IMG/VR virus record: IMGVR_UViG_3300039307_000027
Span: 1 to 44,305 of that record
Source of the DNA: a virus
DNA: 44,305 bases
Reading direction: 5' to 3' (one strand)
In this document: positions 24,555 through 30,979 of the stretch, one piece after another
Position numbering within the stretch: the stretch's first letter is position 1
Layout of the letters: the number at the start of each line of letters is the position of its first letter
Program-made: the position numbers and the translations under genes
The notes under the pieces: model-generated
What the model was told of the DNA's origin: nothing
The model's database searches: none
The model's input: the letters and a program-made list of their open reading frames with translations, nothing else

Positions 24555-25274
24555 TCACTTCCCACCTCCGCTCGGCCCCGCGAGGGCGCGAATACATGGT
24601 GCAATTCTGTATCCCATCCAACCTGCAAGCGTATCGCATAGTTCCGCCGCTTTCTCCCGCGCATCGGCGCAGACTTGGGCATCGTGGACTGGGAGCCAAG
24701 CGGCGAGCTCGTCGGCACATTCATCCTTACCTGCTTCAGTGCAAGCGTGAAAGCCATCATTGCATTCGGCCTGTTTGCGCCACTTTTTTACCAAGTCCAC
24801 ATCGCTCGCTGGCGCGGCTGGAGGACTTCCCGTAGCAGGGTTTATTGATCCTTCGGCAATGTCTGCCGCCTCTCGCGGACTGTAGGGCGCGGCGGCTGGT
24901 GCTGGCTCCGTGTAATGGCTGCAACTCTTCATGTGAATGATTGGCCCCAGCTTTCCTACTACACGACACTCGGGGCAAAAGGGCGCTGGCGAGAGAAGGG
25001 CGGCGGCTTTGTCGACTGTGCTTCGCTTACCAGACCACAACCCGTGCATTCCAAGGTCAACTACGTCCTGCAAAACTTCACGCACCTGTTCCTCCGTGAG
25101 CCCCACGGGATGCGTGGCGAGAAGGGATTCCAAACTGACTTTCATCTTATCCGCTGTCGCCAAAATCTCTTCAAGCGCATCGTGCATTGCGCGTTCGTTA
25201 GTATTCCCATTCCAATATTCAAGAATGTGCTCAACATTTCCAAGCAACTCCCGCAACGCTTCAATGAGATTCAT
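24555..25274 (-). CDS. Helical protein with central cysteine motif, unknown function
   Basis: This 239-aa protein starts at ATG 25274 after GGAGGAAG and overlaps the upstream TGA by 4 nt. The N-terminal half is helical (LIEALRELLGNVEHILEYW, then LTEEQVREVLQDVVDLGM). FCPECRVVGKLGPIIHMKSC may bind metal. An Ala/Pro linker leads to a helical C-terminal domain with several cysteines (WRKQAECNDGFHACTEAGKD, ADAREKAAELCDTLAG). It looks like modular early-phage accessory protein. No function can be assigned. Confidence 0.6.
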   Translation of the reverse strand: MNLIEALRELLGNVEHILEYWNGNTNERAMHDALEEILATADKMKVSLESLLATHPVGLTEEQVREVLQDVVDLGMHGLWSGKRSTVDKAAALLSPAPFCPECRVVGKLGPIIHMKSCSHYTEPAPAAAPYSPREAADIAEGSINPATGSPPAAPASDVDLVKKWRKQAECNDGFHACTEAGKDECADELAAWLPVHDAQVCADAREKAAELCDTLAGWMGYRIAPCIRALAGPSGGGK

Positions 25275-25471
25275 GGCTTCCTCCGCTCGTCCTTGAGAAT
25301 GTCTTCGCATTCTTGGCAGTAACAACTGCGCCCGTACCGCTTCTTGGCAAATTCGGGAGCGGCGGATATGGGAAATAGCGTGAAGTGCTTCCACTGGTGG
25401 CACCGGGCACAAAGAATCGTGCTGCGGTCCGCTCCGCAGGTTGGACAAAATTCGGTGCGAGATGCGTTCAT
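25271..25471 (-). CDS. Small zinc-binding protein with two ribbon pairs
   Basis: This 66-aa protein has FCPTCGADRSTILCARCHQW and then CYCQECEDIL, giving three CxxC knuckles in a very short chain and probably one or two zinc sites. I chose ATG 25471 because GGAGGG is 9 bases upstream. A GTG at 25477 also overlaps the preceding stop but is too close to the ribosome site. Role unknown. Confidence 0.65.
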   Translation of the reverse strand: MNASRTEFCPTCGADRSTILCARCHQWKHFTLFPISAAPEFAKKRYGRSCYCQECEDILKDERRKP

Positions 25472-25473
25472 GC

Positions 25474-25665
25474 TCACTTGCCCTCCAGTAACTTCGCCTT
25501 ATCAAATGATTTTAGCCACGTAGTAATTTCAGGATCGTTCAGAAGTGGTTTTAATGCTTCCTTATCAGCTACGCGCCCATCGGGAGACAAAAGCTCCTGT
25601 GTGTGAATCACAATTGAAGCGAGTTTTATTTCAAGTGTTTCTGGCATATATGAAACTTTTTTCAT
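25474..25665 (-). CDS. Small hypothetical protein
   Basis: This 63-aa protein starts at ATG 25665 after GAGGAGC. It is alternately hydrophobic and charged (LEIKLASIVIHTQELLSPDG, EALKPLLNDPEITTWLKSF) and probably forms a small helical fold. There are no cysteines, unlike its neighbours. No family recognised. Confidence 0.6.
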   Translation of the reverse strand: MKKVSYMPETLEIKLASIVIHTQELLSPDGRVADKEALKPLLNDPEITTWLKSFDKAKLLEGK

Positions 25666-25687
25666 GTGCGATAGCTCCTCTCGGTCA

Positions 25688-25753
25688 TTAACTCAAATCC
25701 CAAAAACTCTTGCCACTTCGCTCCTCAGCCTTGCGGCTGCCCCGCTGGCTCAC
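25688..25753 (-). CDS. Possible tiny gene (21 codons)
   Basis: GTG 25753 overlaps the stop of the upstream nuclease-like gene by 4 nt (GTGA). The product SQRGSRKAEERSGKSFWDLS ends cleanly in TAA before the next gene. The coupling pattern is the same as at many true junctions here, but the length is too small to be sure. Confidence 0.3.
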   Translation of the reverse strand: MSQRGSRKAEERSGKSFWDLS

Positions 25754-26055
25754 AGCTCTTCTTCGCGCAATCCTTTGTCGCCCCATGCGTGCAGAAAGAT
25801 TCTGCCGCCGCAGCTTTTCCATCCATAGTGATGAGGACTCGCCAGGATCTTCGCTTTCCGCGCGGCAAAATTGCTCCATGAAGTCGTTTGCACCAGCGCG
25901 ATCGCCACCTGTGGTTTGTAGGCGCAAATGTCGCCGAAATCAAATAGGTCTTTCCGCACGTTCGCACGCGGAATCCACTTCTCGACCACCTGACAAGTGA
26001 AGCCAAGCTTATTCAGATAATCGAGACTCAACTGCATGGGCGATTTCCTTCTCAT
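25750..26055 (-). CDS. Small PD-(D/E)XK-like nuclease/resolvase-type protein
   Basis: This 101-aa protein contains LDYLNKLGFTCQVVEKWIP followed by RKDLFDFGDICAY and ALVQTTSWSNFAARKAKI. The order E25, a D-x-FGD motif (D36-D42), then Q56 and a basic AARKAKI helix resembles small restriction-like or Holliday-junction resolvase-like folds found in phage accessory regions. DNA cleavage or resolution is a family-level guess. ATG 26055 overlaps the TGA of the preceding zinc protein (ATGA). ATG 26037 with AAGGA is an alternative. Confidence 0.6.
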   Translation of the reverse strand: MRRKSPMQLSLDYLNKLGFTCQVVEKWIPRANVRKDLFDFGDICAYKPQVAIALVQTTSWSNFAARKAKILASPHHYGWKSCGGRIFLHAWGDKGLREEEL

Positions 26056-26228
26056 GCTGCTCTTTCTGCCGGTCGGCGCAGCGTTTCCAGTTTTGCGTAC
26101 ACTGGCCCGACGCGTATTTCTGCCTTCAATTCCCTGCAGCACTGATCGCACAAGACGAACACGACGCCGCGGCCTGGTGCTGTTCGCAACGTCGCTTCGC
26201 AGATCCCGCAGATGAGACGGGCGCTCAC
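26052..26228 (-). CDS. Small zinc-ribbon protein with GTG start
   Basis: This 58-aa gene is framed by 4-nt overlaps on both sides: GTGA with the HNH gene stop and ATGA with the nuclease-like start. The product SARLICGICEATLRTAPGRG ... VLCDQCCRELKAEIR has two cysteine knuckles (CGIC and CDQC) 17 residues apart, so it is a zinc ribbon. The C-terminal part is helical (VYAKLETLRRPAERAA). Double coupling and good motif spacing make it a likely real gene. Role unknown. Confidence 0.65.
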   Translation of the reverse strand: MSARLICGICEATLRTAPGRGVVFVLCDQCCRELKAEIRVGPVYAKLETLRRPAERAA

Positions 26229-26590
26229 GGTAGCAGCCTCATCTGTCCGGTTTCACGTTCGCGCCGTTCACGTCGATGCTGCCTGTGAAGTTTCACGTCG
26301 TAGCGCAGGTGACATCGCTGGCACATCGCTTTTAGGTGGCGCCGCCTTGCGCACTTCGGGCTGTGGCAGAGATGCGCGGTAGTGAGAACCACTTTCCCCT
26401 GTGCCCATTTAGCCGAATGTCCGTGCAGTTCTACGCAACGCCGTGGGCCTCCAGTCGTGCGATGTAACCCACATTCTCCTGTGCATTCACACTGCGGGAC
26501 ACCGTCAACATTCTTCGCGCGATTCATAACTTCGGCGCGAATCTGCCGCCAGTTTTTCGGGTACTGCGCGCGCTCGGAAGAAATAGGCAT
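26225..26590 (-). CDS. HNH-type endonuclease-like protein
   Basis: This 121-aa protein follows a known small phage HNH-like layout: YPKNWRQIRAEVMNRAKN, CECTGECGLHRT, then VVLTTAHLCHSPKCARRRH and LKAMCQRCHLRYD. The His/Asn-like and paired Cys residues would form a zinc-stabilised beta-beta-alpha metal nuclease. Such proteins can nick or cut DNA, often near cos or for homing, but no partner is visible here because terminase lies 3.5 kb downstream. ATG 26590 overlaps the preceding TGA (TGATG). A GTG at 26593 is the alternative. Confidence 0.75.
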   Translation of the reverse strand: MPISSERAQYPKNWRQIRAEVMNRAKNVDGVPQCECTGECGLHRTTGGPRRCVELHGHSAKWAQGKVVLTTAHLCHSPKCARRRHLKAMCQRCHLRYDVKLHRQHRRERRERETGQMRLLP

Positions 26591-26985
26591 CACGGTTTCT
26601 TTGGAGTTGGCGCAGTCGGTGTGGGCGTTGGAGCTGCTGGCGGCAGCGCGGGTATCTGTGGTTTGAAACTAAGAGTCTCTTCCTCCCATGTGTATCCCTG
26701 CGGCACCTGGCCCTGTAGTCGTGTGGCCATGCCGTTCAATTGGTCAATCTTCGCGGTAAGATTCTCTTTTTTCTGGATTGCGGCGATTTCGTCCCTGAGC
26801 GCTTTGAACTCCTGCCACTGCTCGACGAACTCCTTCGGCGCGATTTTGTTTTCCGCCGGCGCTACCTTCAAGGCTTTCAGAGGCGGAGTTTGGTTGCACC
26901 CCACGATCAGCACCACGAGGCCCAACAGCAAAAGCAGAATGCACCCTGCGAAAATCGCGTACTCTTTTCTCGAAATGTTGCTCAT
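26590..26985 (-). CDS. Membrane-anchored coiled-coil protein, lipoprotein-like
   Basis: This 131-aa protein has a strong hydrophobic segment (IFAGCILLLLLGLVVLIV, about 10-27) followed by GCNQ, a lipobox-like arrangement. A coiled coil follows (about 45-85, EFVEQWQEFKALRDEIAAI, ENLTAKIDQLNGMATRL) and a Pro/Thr-rich tail (PTPTPTAPTPKKP). GGAGG precedes ATG 26985, which overlaps the upstream stop by 4 nt. It probably faces the periplasm. It is far from the lysis genes, so a spanin role is not favoured. Confidence 0.65.
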   Translation of the reverse strand: MSNISRKEYAIFAGCILLLLLGLVVLIVGCNQTPPLKALKVAPAENKIAPKEFVEQWQEFKALRDEIAAIQKKENLTAKIDQLNGMATRLQGQVPQGYTWEEETLSFKPQIPALPPAAPTPTPTAPTPKKP

Positions 26986-27287
26986 GCTTCTTTTCCTCCT
27001 ATTTTTTGTTCCACCTTCGGAATTGGTTCGACTTGGACACGGCCCTCGGGAATCTGTGGCGTCGGCCACAATGCCTCGAAACTTTCGCTGTAAACCAGCA
27101 TGAAAAATGTATTGCGCTCGCGGTTGAACGCCGTGCGAAGCGCTTTCGCATCCGGCGGGAAGCCTTCGGTGACTTGCCAGTGGATCTCCTGGCCGTGAAC
27201 GAACACCTTGAGCAGCTCCTCCACCGGCACCGCATAGAGCTTCACGCGGTTGAGGTTCGGCTTTGTCACCACTGCGGGCTCAGTCAT
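26982..27287 (-). CDS. Small hypothetical protein
   Basis: This 101-aa protein starts at ATG 27287, overlapping the replication gene's stop by 4 nt. The sequence RVKLYAVPVEELLKVFVHGQ, then FNRERNTFFMLVYSESFEAL looks like a compact alpha/beta fold. The C-terminus is Pro/Lys-rich. No family recognised. Tight coupling suggests co-expression with the replication protein. Confidence 0.6.
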   Translation of the reverse strand: MTEPAVVTKPNLNRVKLYAVPVEELLKVFVHGQEIHWQVTEGFPPDAKALRTAFNRERNTFFMLVYSESFEALWPTPQIPEGRVQVEPIPKVEQKIGGKEA

Positions 27288-28195
27288 TTCGTTTTCCCCG
27301 CGAGGTCTGGATATTTCGCTTCGAGCTCCTTGAGTTCCCTGTTGGTCCGCTCTGCTTGTTCGGGAGTTGGGTTTCGATTTCCTTCTCCAGCCCTTGCTTC
27401 GGCAAGTACCGGGGAACTCCCGGTCAGTTCCCATTTGTCATAGTTCCCTTCCAACACCTTCAGATAGTTCGTGTCGTTGGCGATGAACCAGTCGAACGTT
27501 GGCGTCCACGTTGGCCAGCCAATACGGCTCGCGTGCTCAACGCTTTGCTCAAATTCCGACAGGTACTTTTGCGTCTCTACTTTATGATTCAGAAGACGCT
27601 GGCGGCACTTACTCAGGCGCTGTGGGGATAACTCCCTCACTCCTGGCAGGCTTCCGCGCTTCTGATCGTAGATTGCTAAAAGATTCTCTGGAGAGGCACA
27701 CACAGCGGCGTCAGCCGCAGGTTTTGACGTATTCCCTACCCCTACCAAACCTAACCCTACCCCTACCAAACCCAGCGAGGATTGTCCTAGGGAAGCCCCT
27801 AAGAGAGTCCTAGGATGCAAAAACTCCCTAAGTTCTTGAGCGGGCGGCACCTTACCACATACCATTTTTATTCTTTGGCTAGGTGGTGGAAGGCGTCCTT
27901 CCTTCTCAATTCCGACCCAATAGCCCCATTCTTTGCCATCTGGCTCATGCCAACGGAAAAGCAGCCTCACGCGCTCGTACTCATCGAGGATAGATTTGAC
28001 CGTATCGGGGAAGATGTCCGGGCGGTTGAAGCTGTACACTCGGGACCAGATTTGCGTCGGGCAACACTCAAAAGAACCGTTGGCTAATGCCAGGGTGACC
28101 AAGAGCGCATATTCGGCGCGAAACGATAGCGGCATCACCTCACGCAGCTTCTGCGAGGTCGCAATCGAATCCCCGTCCACGATCCGCTTAGGCAT
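27284..28195 (-). CDS. Replication initiation/helicase-loader-like protein (winged-helix plus DnaT-like C-terminus)
   Basis: This 303-aa protein shows a two-domain plan. The N-terminal region (about 20-100) is winged-helix-like (SFRAEYALLVTLALANGSF, TVKSILDEYERVRLLFRW, KEWGYWVGIEKEGRLPPP). A Gly/Val/Leu linker (GLVGVGLGLVGVG, near 150) leads to a C-terminal region with TFDWFIANDTNYLKVLEGNY, typical of phage proteins related to DnaT and replication proteins that load the host helicase. No phage polymerase or helicase is present, so replication should depend on host machinery recruited here. ATG 28195 overlaps the upstream stop. The DNA encoding the linker carries the candidate origin repeats. 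Confidence 0.75.
   Translation of the reverse strand: MPKRIVDGDSIATSQKLREVMPLSFRAEYALLVTLALANGSFECCPTQIWSRVYSFNRPDIFPDTVKSILDEYERVRLLFRWHEPDGKEWGYWVGIEKEGRLPPPSQRIKMVCGKVPPAQELREFLHPRTLLGASLGQSSLGLVGVGLGLVGVGNTSKPAADAAVCASPENLLAIYDQKRGSLPGVRELSPQRLSKCRQRLLNHKVETQKYLSEFEQSVEHASRIGWPTWTPTFDWFIANDTNYLKVLEGNYDKWELTGSSPVLAEARAGEGNRNPTPEQAERTNRELKELEAKYPDLAGKTK
27734..27815. repeat. Iteron-like repeats and palindromes inside the replication gene (candidate origin)
   Basis: Two tandem 21-bp units start at 27734 and 27755 with 18 identical leading bases (CCCTACCCCTACCAAACC). They are followed by two copies of the palindrome-containing TCCTAGG (27785-27791 and 27808-27814). An AT-richer stretch lies at about 27855-27880. 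The arrangement inside an initiator-type gene resembles lambdoid origins, where iterons encode the initiator's linker. Confidence 0.45.
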
Positions 28196-28451
28196 TCGCC
28201 TGCTCTCTTCGATCAATCACATCTAGCAAACTCATTTGTCCTTTTGGCGCCGGGTGCATGAACCACGAATAGACCGTGCCGTCGGTGCGTTTCTGCGTGG
28301 AGTTCAGGATCTCGAATCCTTCCGCGCGCAACTCGAATACCCGGGCGTTGTACTGCAGCGAGATCGCCGCCAGCAGGTAACATGGCACCCACTGACCGGC
28401 ACGCTCCTCGAGGAGCTGGCGCACTTTGTCGCGTTGGGTCAGGCGCTTCAC
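28188..28451 (-). CDS. Small winged-helix-like DNA-binding protein
   Basis: This 87-aa protein starts at GTG 28451. RDKVRQLLEERAGQWVPCYL, then LQYNARVFELRAEGFEI fits a winged-helix domain that reads short DNA sites, with a wing around STQKRTDGTVYSW. It overlaps the replication gene by 8 nt and may act with it at the origin or regulate the operon. Such stand-alone helix-turn-helix proteins commonly lie beside phage replication genes. Confidence 0.65.
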   Translation of the reverse strand: MKRLTQRDKVRQLLEERAGQWVPCYLLAAISLQYNARVFELRAEGFEILNSTQKRTDGTVYSWFMHPAPKGQMSLLDVIDRREQANA

Positions 28452-28452
28452 G

Positions 28453-28932
28453 TCAGTCTTCGTCGTCTTTTTTTACCTTGACCTTAACGCTTTCCTTCTC
28501 GTGAACAAGCCTGATTTCGATTCCATCGCGCTTGTAGAGTTCTTTGTTGTTCTTCTTCATCAGATCGAGTAGCTTCCCTTTCAGCTCGATTTCGGTTTCG
28601 AGTACGTGCATGCGGTCGTCTCTGGTACCCGCATATTCCCTGGCGGCGTCTTCAAGCTCTTCGATTGCAGGGTCTTCCATTCCAGGCAAGCGCACTGTCT
28701 TGCCGCGCTCGCTCGGCGGTACTTGTGATTGGCCAGCAGCTTTGCGCTTCTTGCGCTTCTCTTCGCGTTGCTGCTCCGTGTCGCCGGCTGTCTCCACGAA
28801 GGCTTGCAACTCCTCGTTCTTGACGGGCGTGTCAAAGTCAGCTACGGGATCGAGCGGCTGGATGCCGCGCTTTCTTGTTTTCTTTGGCGCCTGTTTCGGT
28901 AAATGCACTTCCGGACTATTCTTTTTTTTCAT
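28453..28932 (-). CDS. Charged coiled-coil protein
   Basis: This 159-aa protein starts at ATG 28932 after GGAGGAAGG, overlapping the previous stop by 4 nt. The N-terminal half is basic and disordered (KKKNSPEVHLPKQAPKKTRK). The C-terminal half is helical (IEELEDAAREYAGTRDDRM, LETEIELKGKLLDLMKKN) and ends in a Lys/Asp run. It resembles small phage proteins of unknown role linked to replication or recombination. No catalytic motif is visible. Confidence 0.6.
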   Translation of the reverse strand: MKKKNSPEVHLPKQAPKKTRKRGIQPLDPVADFDTPVKNEELQAFVETAGDTEQQREEKRKKRKAAGQSQVPPSERGKTVRLPGMEDPAIEELEDAAREYAGTRDDRMHVLETEIELKGKLLDLMKKNNKELYKRDGIEIRLVHEKESVKVKVKKDDED

Positions 28933-29174
28933 GCCTTCCTCCTGAAACTCGACGCCTCTGGACAATCGGAAAAATGCGGCACACGAATCGTGTAGAGCAC
29001 TGGCTGCGGGAAAACTTTCGTTTCGTCCTTCACGTCCTTGACACTCATCGGCATCTTTTTTCCGCGAGGGGTGACCCACCATTCGATGTAAGCGCCGCAG
29101 CCCCTGCAATTGCCCTCGCCGTCGAAGACATAACCCATCGCCACCAGATCTTCGCGTTTCTGCGGAATGCTCAT
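28929..29174 (-). CDS. Small cysteine-containing hypothetical protein
   Basis: This 81-aa protein contains GNCRGCGAYIEWWVTPRGKK and PHFSDCPEASSF. The CRGC and later HFxxC residues form a likely single zinc site around an aromatic sheet. The pattern is common in small phage proteins of unknown function. ATG 29174 overlaps the upstream stop (ATGA). Confidence 0.65.
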   Translation of the reverse strand: MSIPQKREDLVAMGYVFDGEGNCRGCGAYIEWWVTPRGKKMPMSVKDVKDETKVFPQPVLYTIRVPHFSDCPEASSFRRKA

Positions 29175-29395
29175 CGTTGGAATAACTCTCTAAATTCCCG
29201 AATCTTTTCGACCGGCATGGCAAAGCGCAGGCTCAAGGTCGCTTCCAGTTTTGCTTTGCGCTCGGCTACCTTCTGCGCGATTCCCCAGCAACCGTTCTCG
29301 ATGCATAAATGCGTGTCCCGGCTTACAAAGCGATTGTCAACGGCCCCGCATCCTTCGCAGCGTGGCCCGCGCACGAGTTTGAGGAGGAAGATCAT
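29171..29395 (-). CDS. Small four-cysteine protein
   Basis: This 74-aa protein starts at ATG 29395, overlapping the stop of the methyltransferase tail frame. CEGCGAVDNRFVSRDTHLC, then ENGCWG gives four cysteines suitable for one zinc, followed by a long helix (AQKVAERKAKLEATLSLRFA, EKIREFRELFQR). Role unknown. Confidence 0.6.
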   Translation of the reverse strand: MIFLLKLVRGPRCEGCGAVDNRFVSRDTHLCIENGCWGIAQKVAERKAKLEATLSLRFAMPVEKIREFRELFQR

Positions 29396-29541
29396 GCTGT
29401 CACCAGCTTTCGCTCCAGCAACCGCTCCGCATAATCCGCCACACAGTTCGCCAGTTCGGGAGGGATAGTGGCCATTTTCGCCGTCCATTCCTTGCGTTTC
29501 TCGCTGCCACTGCTTGACCAGGAGCCATCATTCAACTTGCG
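29392..29541 (-). pseudogene. Orphaned C-terminal tail of the cytosine methyltransferase after an in-frame TAG
   Basis: After the TAG at 29542-29544 the same frame continues RKLNDGSWSSSGSEKRKEW, then MATIPPELANCVADYAERLL to a TGA at 29392. The TGA overlaps the next gene's ATG in the ATGA style used throughout. The IPPELA segment resembles the C-terminal IPxxLAxxIA motif of phage DNA methyltransferases. Conserved character and coupling argue that the TAG is recent, is a sequencing error, or is read through. A TTG at 29535 could restart translation, but no ribosome site is visible. Confidence 0.6.
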
Positions 29542-30048
29542 CTATTCTGTGAGTGCTTGCCGATCAACTCGCTTGAGTTTCTGAATGATGCTTCCACCAG
29601 TCTGGAATCCCTTCTTGATTCCTTGCGGCATAATTGGTGGGACCGCGTTTCCCCAAAGGTAAAACGGCCCGCAGTGATTCTCGGCGTTACCAACAAATCC
29701 CTGTGCATAACGCACGTTCTCCATTACATAGGGCACGCCGCTCGCTTCGCAGAGTTTCCGCGTGTGATTGAACAGCTTGATGGCCAGTTCTGGATAGGGC
29801 GGATTCGGGTGGAAGTGCTTCATGCCGTGAACGCTAAATTGCTCGCAAGGTGGACTGGCTACGATGAAGTCAAAATCATTCCGAAGGAAGATGCCCGCGC
29901 TGAGTTCAAGTACGTCACATTTCCAAAATGTGCAACCTTGGGGGATTTCGGGCGACTCAACCAAATCCATGCCCACACATTCCCATCCCCGCGCAGCAAA
30001 CGCCCTGCTCCAGCCCCAGCGCCCGCAGAATAGGTCAAGCAGCCTCAT
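29542..30048 (-). CDS. DNA cytosine-5 methyltransferase, cut short by an amber codon
   Basis: This 168-aa product has the cofactor motif DLFCGRWGWSRAF (5-17), the catalytic PPCEQFS (66-72, Cys68) and the ENV motif (VMENV, 108-112), all in the order of C5 methyltransferases. Phage enzymes of this compact type modify the genome to evade host restriction. Translation ends at TAG (codon 169), yet the same frame continues for 49 sensible codons. The intact gene would give 218 aa. The catalytic core is complete but the C-terminal helix is lost. ATG 30048 overlaps the upstream stop by 4 nt. Confidence 0.8.
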   Translation of the reverse strand: MRLLDLFCGRWGWSRAFAARGWECVGMDLVESPEIPQGCTFWKCDVLELSAGIFLRNDFDFIVASPPCEQFSVHGMKHFHPNPPYPELAIKLFNHTRKLCEASGVPYVMENVRYAQGFVGNAENHCGPFYLWGNAVPPIMPQGIKKGFQTGGSIIQKLKRVDRQALTE

Positions 30049-30254
30049 CGCCGATTCCCCGCCTCAGCCAGATAGGCCGAAACGATGTGCCGGACGAGCA
30101 TGTTCTCGATTCCCAATCGAATCTCCCGCAACTCGTCGGAGCTCAGCGCCTGGGGATGTTGTTCCCATGTGGCTTCGCAGCCGGTTTTTGCGGCCAGGAG
30201 TTGCGTGATCTCCGCATGCAACTGCGATGGCGTGATGGTCAATAGGTCGATCAT
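30045..30254 (-). CDS. Small hypothetical protein
   Basis: This 69-aa helical protein (LLTITPSQLHAEITQLLAAK, SDELREIRLGIENMLVRHI) has a single cysteine. I chose ATG 30254 with GAGG upstream. The frame extends to 30401, but the added N-terminus is Arg/Pro-rich and out of character. Coupled to the methyltransferase by ATGA. Function unknown. Confidence 0.55.
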   Translation of the reverse strand: MIDLLTITPSQLHAEITQLLAAKTGCEATWEQHPQALSSDELREIRLGIENMLVRHIVSAYLAEAGNRR

Positions 30255-30306
30255 GTGGGCCTCGAAATGGGCGGTTACTATTCGCGCCGCCCTCGCGGTT
30301 GGAGGG

Positions 30307-30681
30307 TTAAGTGGTTGATGCGGGCGCTGGCGGATTGACCGCCGTGTCATCGGCTGCCAGTACGCCCGTGGCGGCACCCACGGACGCAGTAAGCGAATCA
30401 ATGTCAGCCTGATTCACAATGACTTGCCCTGGCCCCGGTCCTGGCGTGGAATTGGCCAAAAGTTTCTTCACATCTGCGTCAACCGTAGTCACCTTGGCCG
30501 TGAGTCCTGCTACTGCTGCCTGCAATCCTGAAAGTCCTGTTCCCAAATGTTTCCTCCCTTTTCTTAATTCATCCCATATGACGATTAGCCACACGAGAAG
30601 AGCGGTCAGTAACGCTGCAATCAGTAGTGTTCCATTTGACAACTTTGACAACGCTGCGATCAGTGCTGTTCCGTTTGACAT
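30307..30681 (-). CDS. Single-pass membrane protein with duplicated N-terminus
   Basis: This 124-aa protein begins SNGTALIAALSKL followed by SNGTLLIAALLTALL, an in-frame tandem duplication visible in the DNA as two near-identical stretches of about 29 bp. The second copy runs into a transmembrane helix (to LIVIWDEL). A helical linker follows (LSGLQAAVAGLTAKV), then a Gly/Pro linker and a tail found in many small phage proteins (VNQADIDSLTASVGAATG). Role unknown. Confidence 0.6.
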   Translation of the reverse strand: MSNGTALIAALSKLSNGTLLIAALLTALLVWLIVIWDELRKGRKHLGTGLSGLQAAVAGLTAKVTTVDADVKKLLANSTPGPGPGQVIVNQADIDSLTASVGAATGVLAADDTAVNPPAPASTT

Positions 30682-30688
30682 TTCTGCG

Positions 30689-30979
30689 TCACCTCAAAAG
30701 CAAAATGCCCCATGCACACAGGCTCGCCAGAATCGCCACGACGATGCCCCAGGACCAGGAGATTCCCGGCTTCACTTGCAGCGGCCGGGACTTCCGAGGG
30801 GCAGTGGAAGCCCCGGTCTGTTGCTGCATCAGGGAAGGCGGGTGGATTTGGACAAGAGGAGCGCTCGTCCAGTCTTCCCCGAAAGTTTGCACCACGGTCA
30901 TGTTCGGGCCGCAGTGGATCTCCATCATGGCGTTCTCACTGACGTAAACATCGAAGCTGTTGTTAGTGTCCACGATCAT
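30689..30979 (-). CDS. Tail-anchored membrane protein
   Basis: This 96-aa protein starts at ATG 30979, 4-nt coupled to the Imm5-like gene. The soluble N-terminal part (MIVDTNNSFDVYVSENAMME, MTVVQTFGEDWTSAPLVQI) is followed by a basic stretch and one C-terminal hydrophobic helix (WGIVVAILASLCAWGILLL). The pairing with an immunity-type gene may be functional, but nothing else supports a role. Confidence 0.6.
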   Translation of the reverse strand: MIVDTNNSFDVYVSENAMMEIHCGPNMTVVQTFGEDWTSAPLVQIHPPSLMQQQTGASTAPRKSRPLQVKPGISWSWGIVVAILASLCAWGILLLR

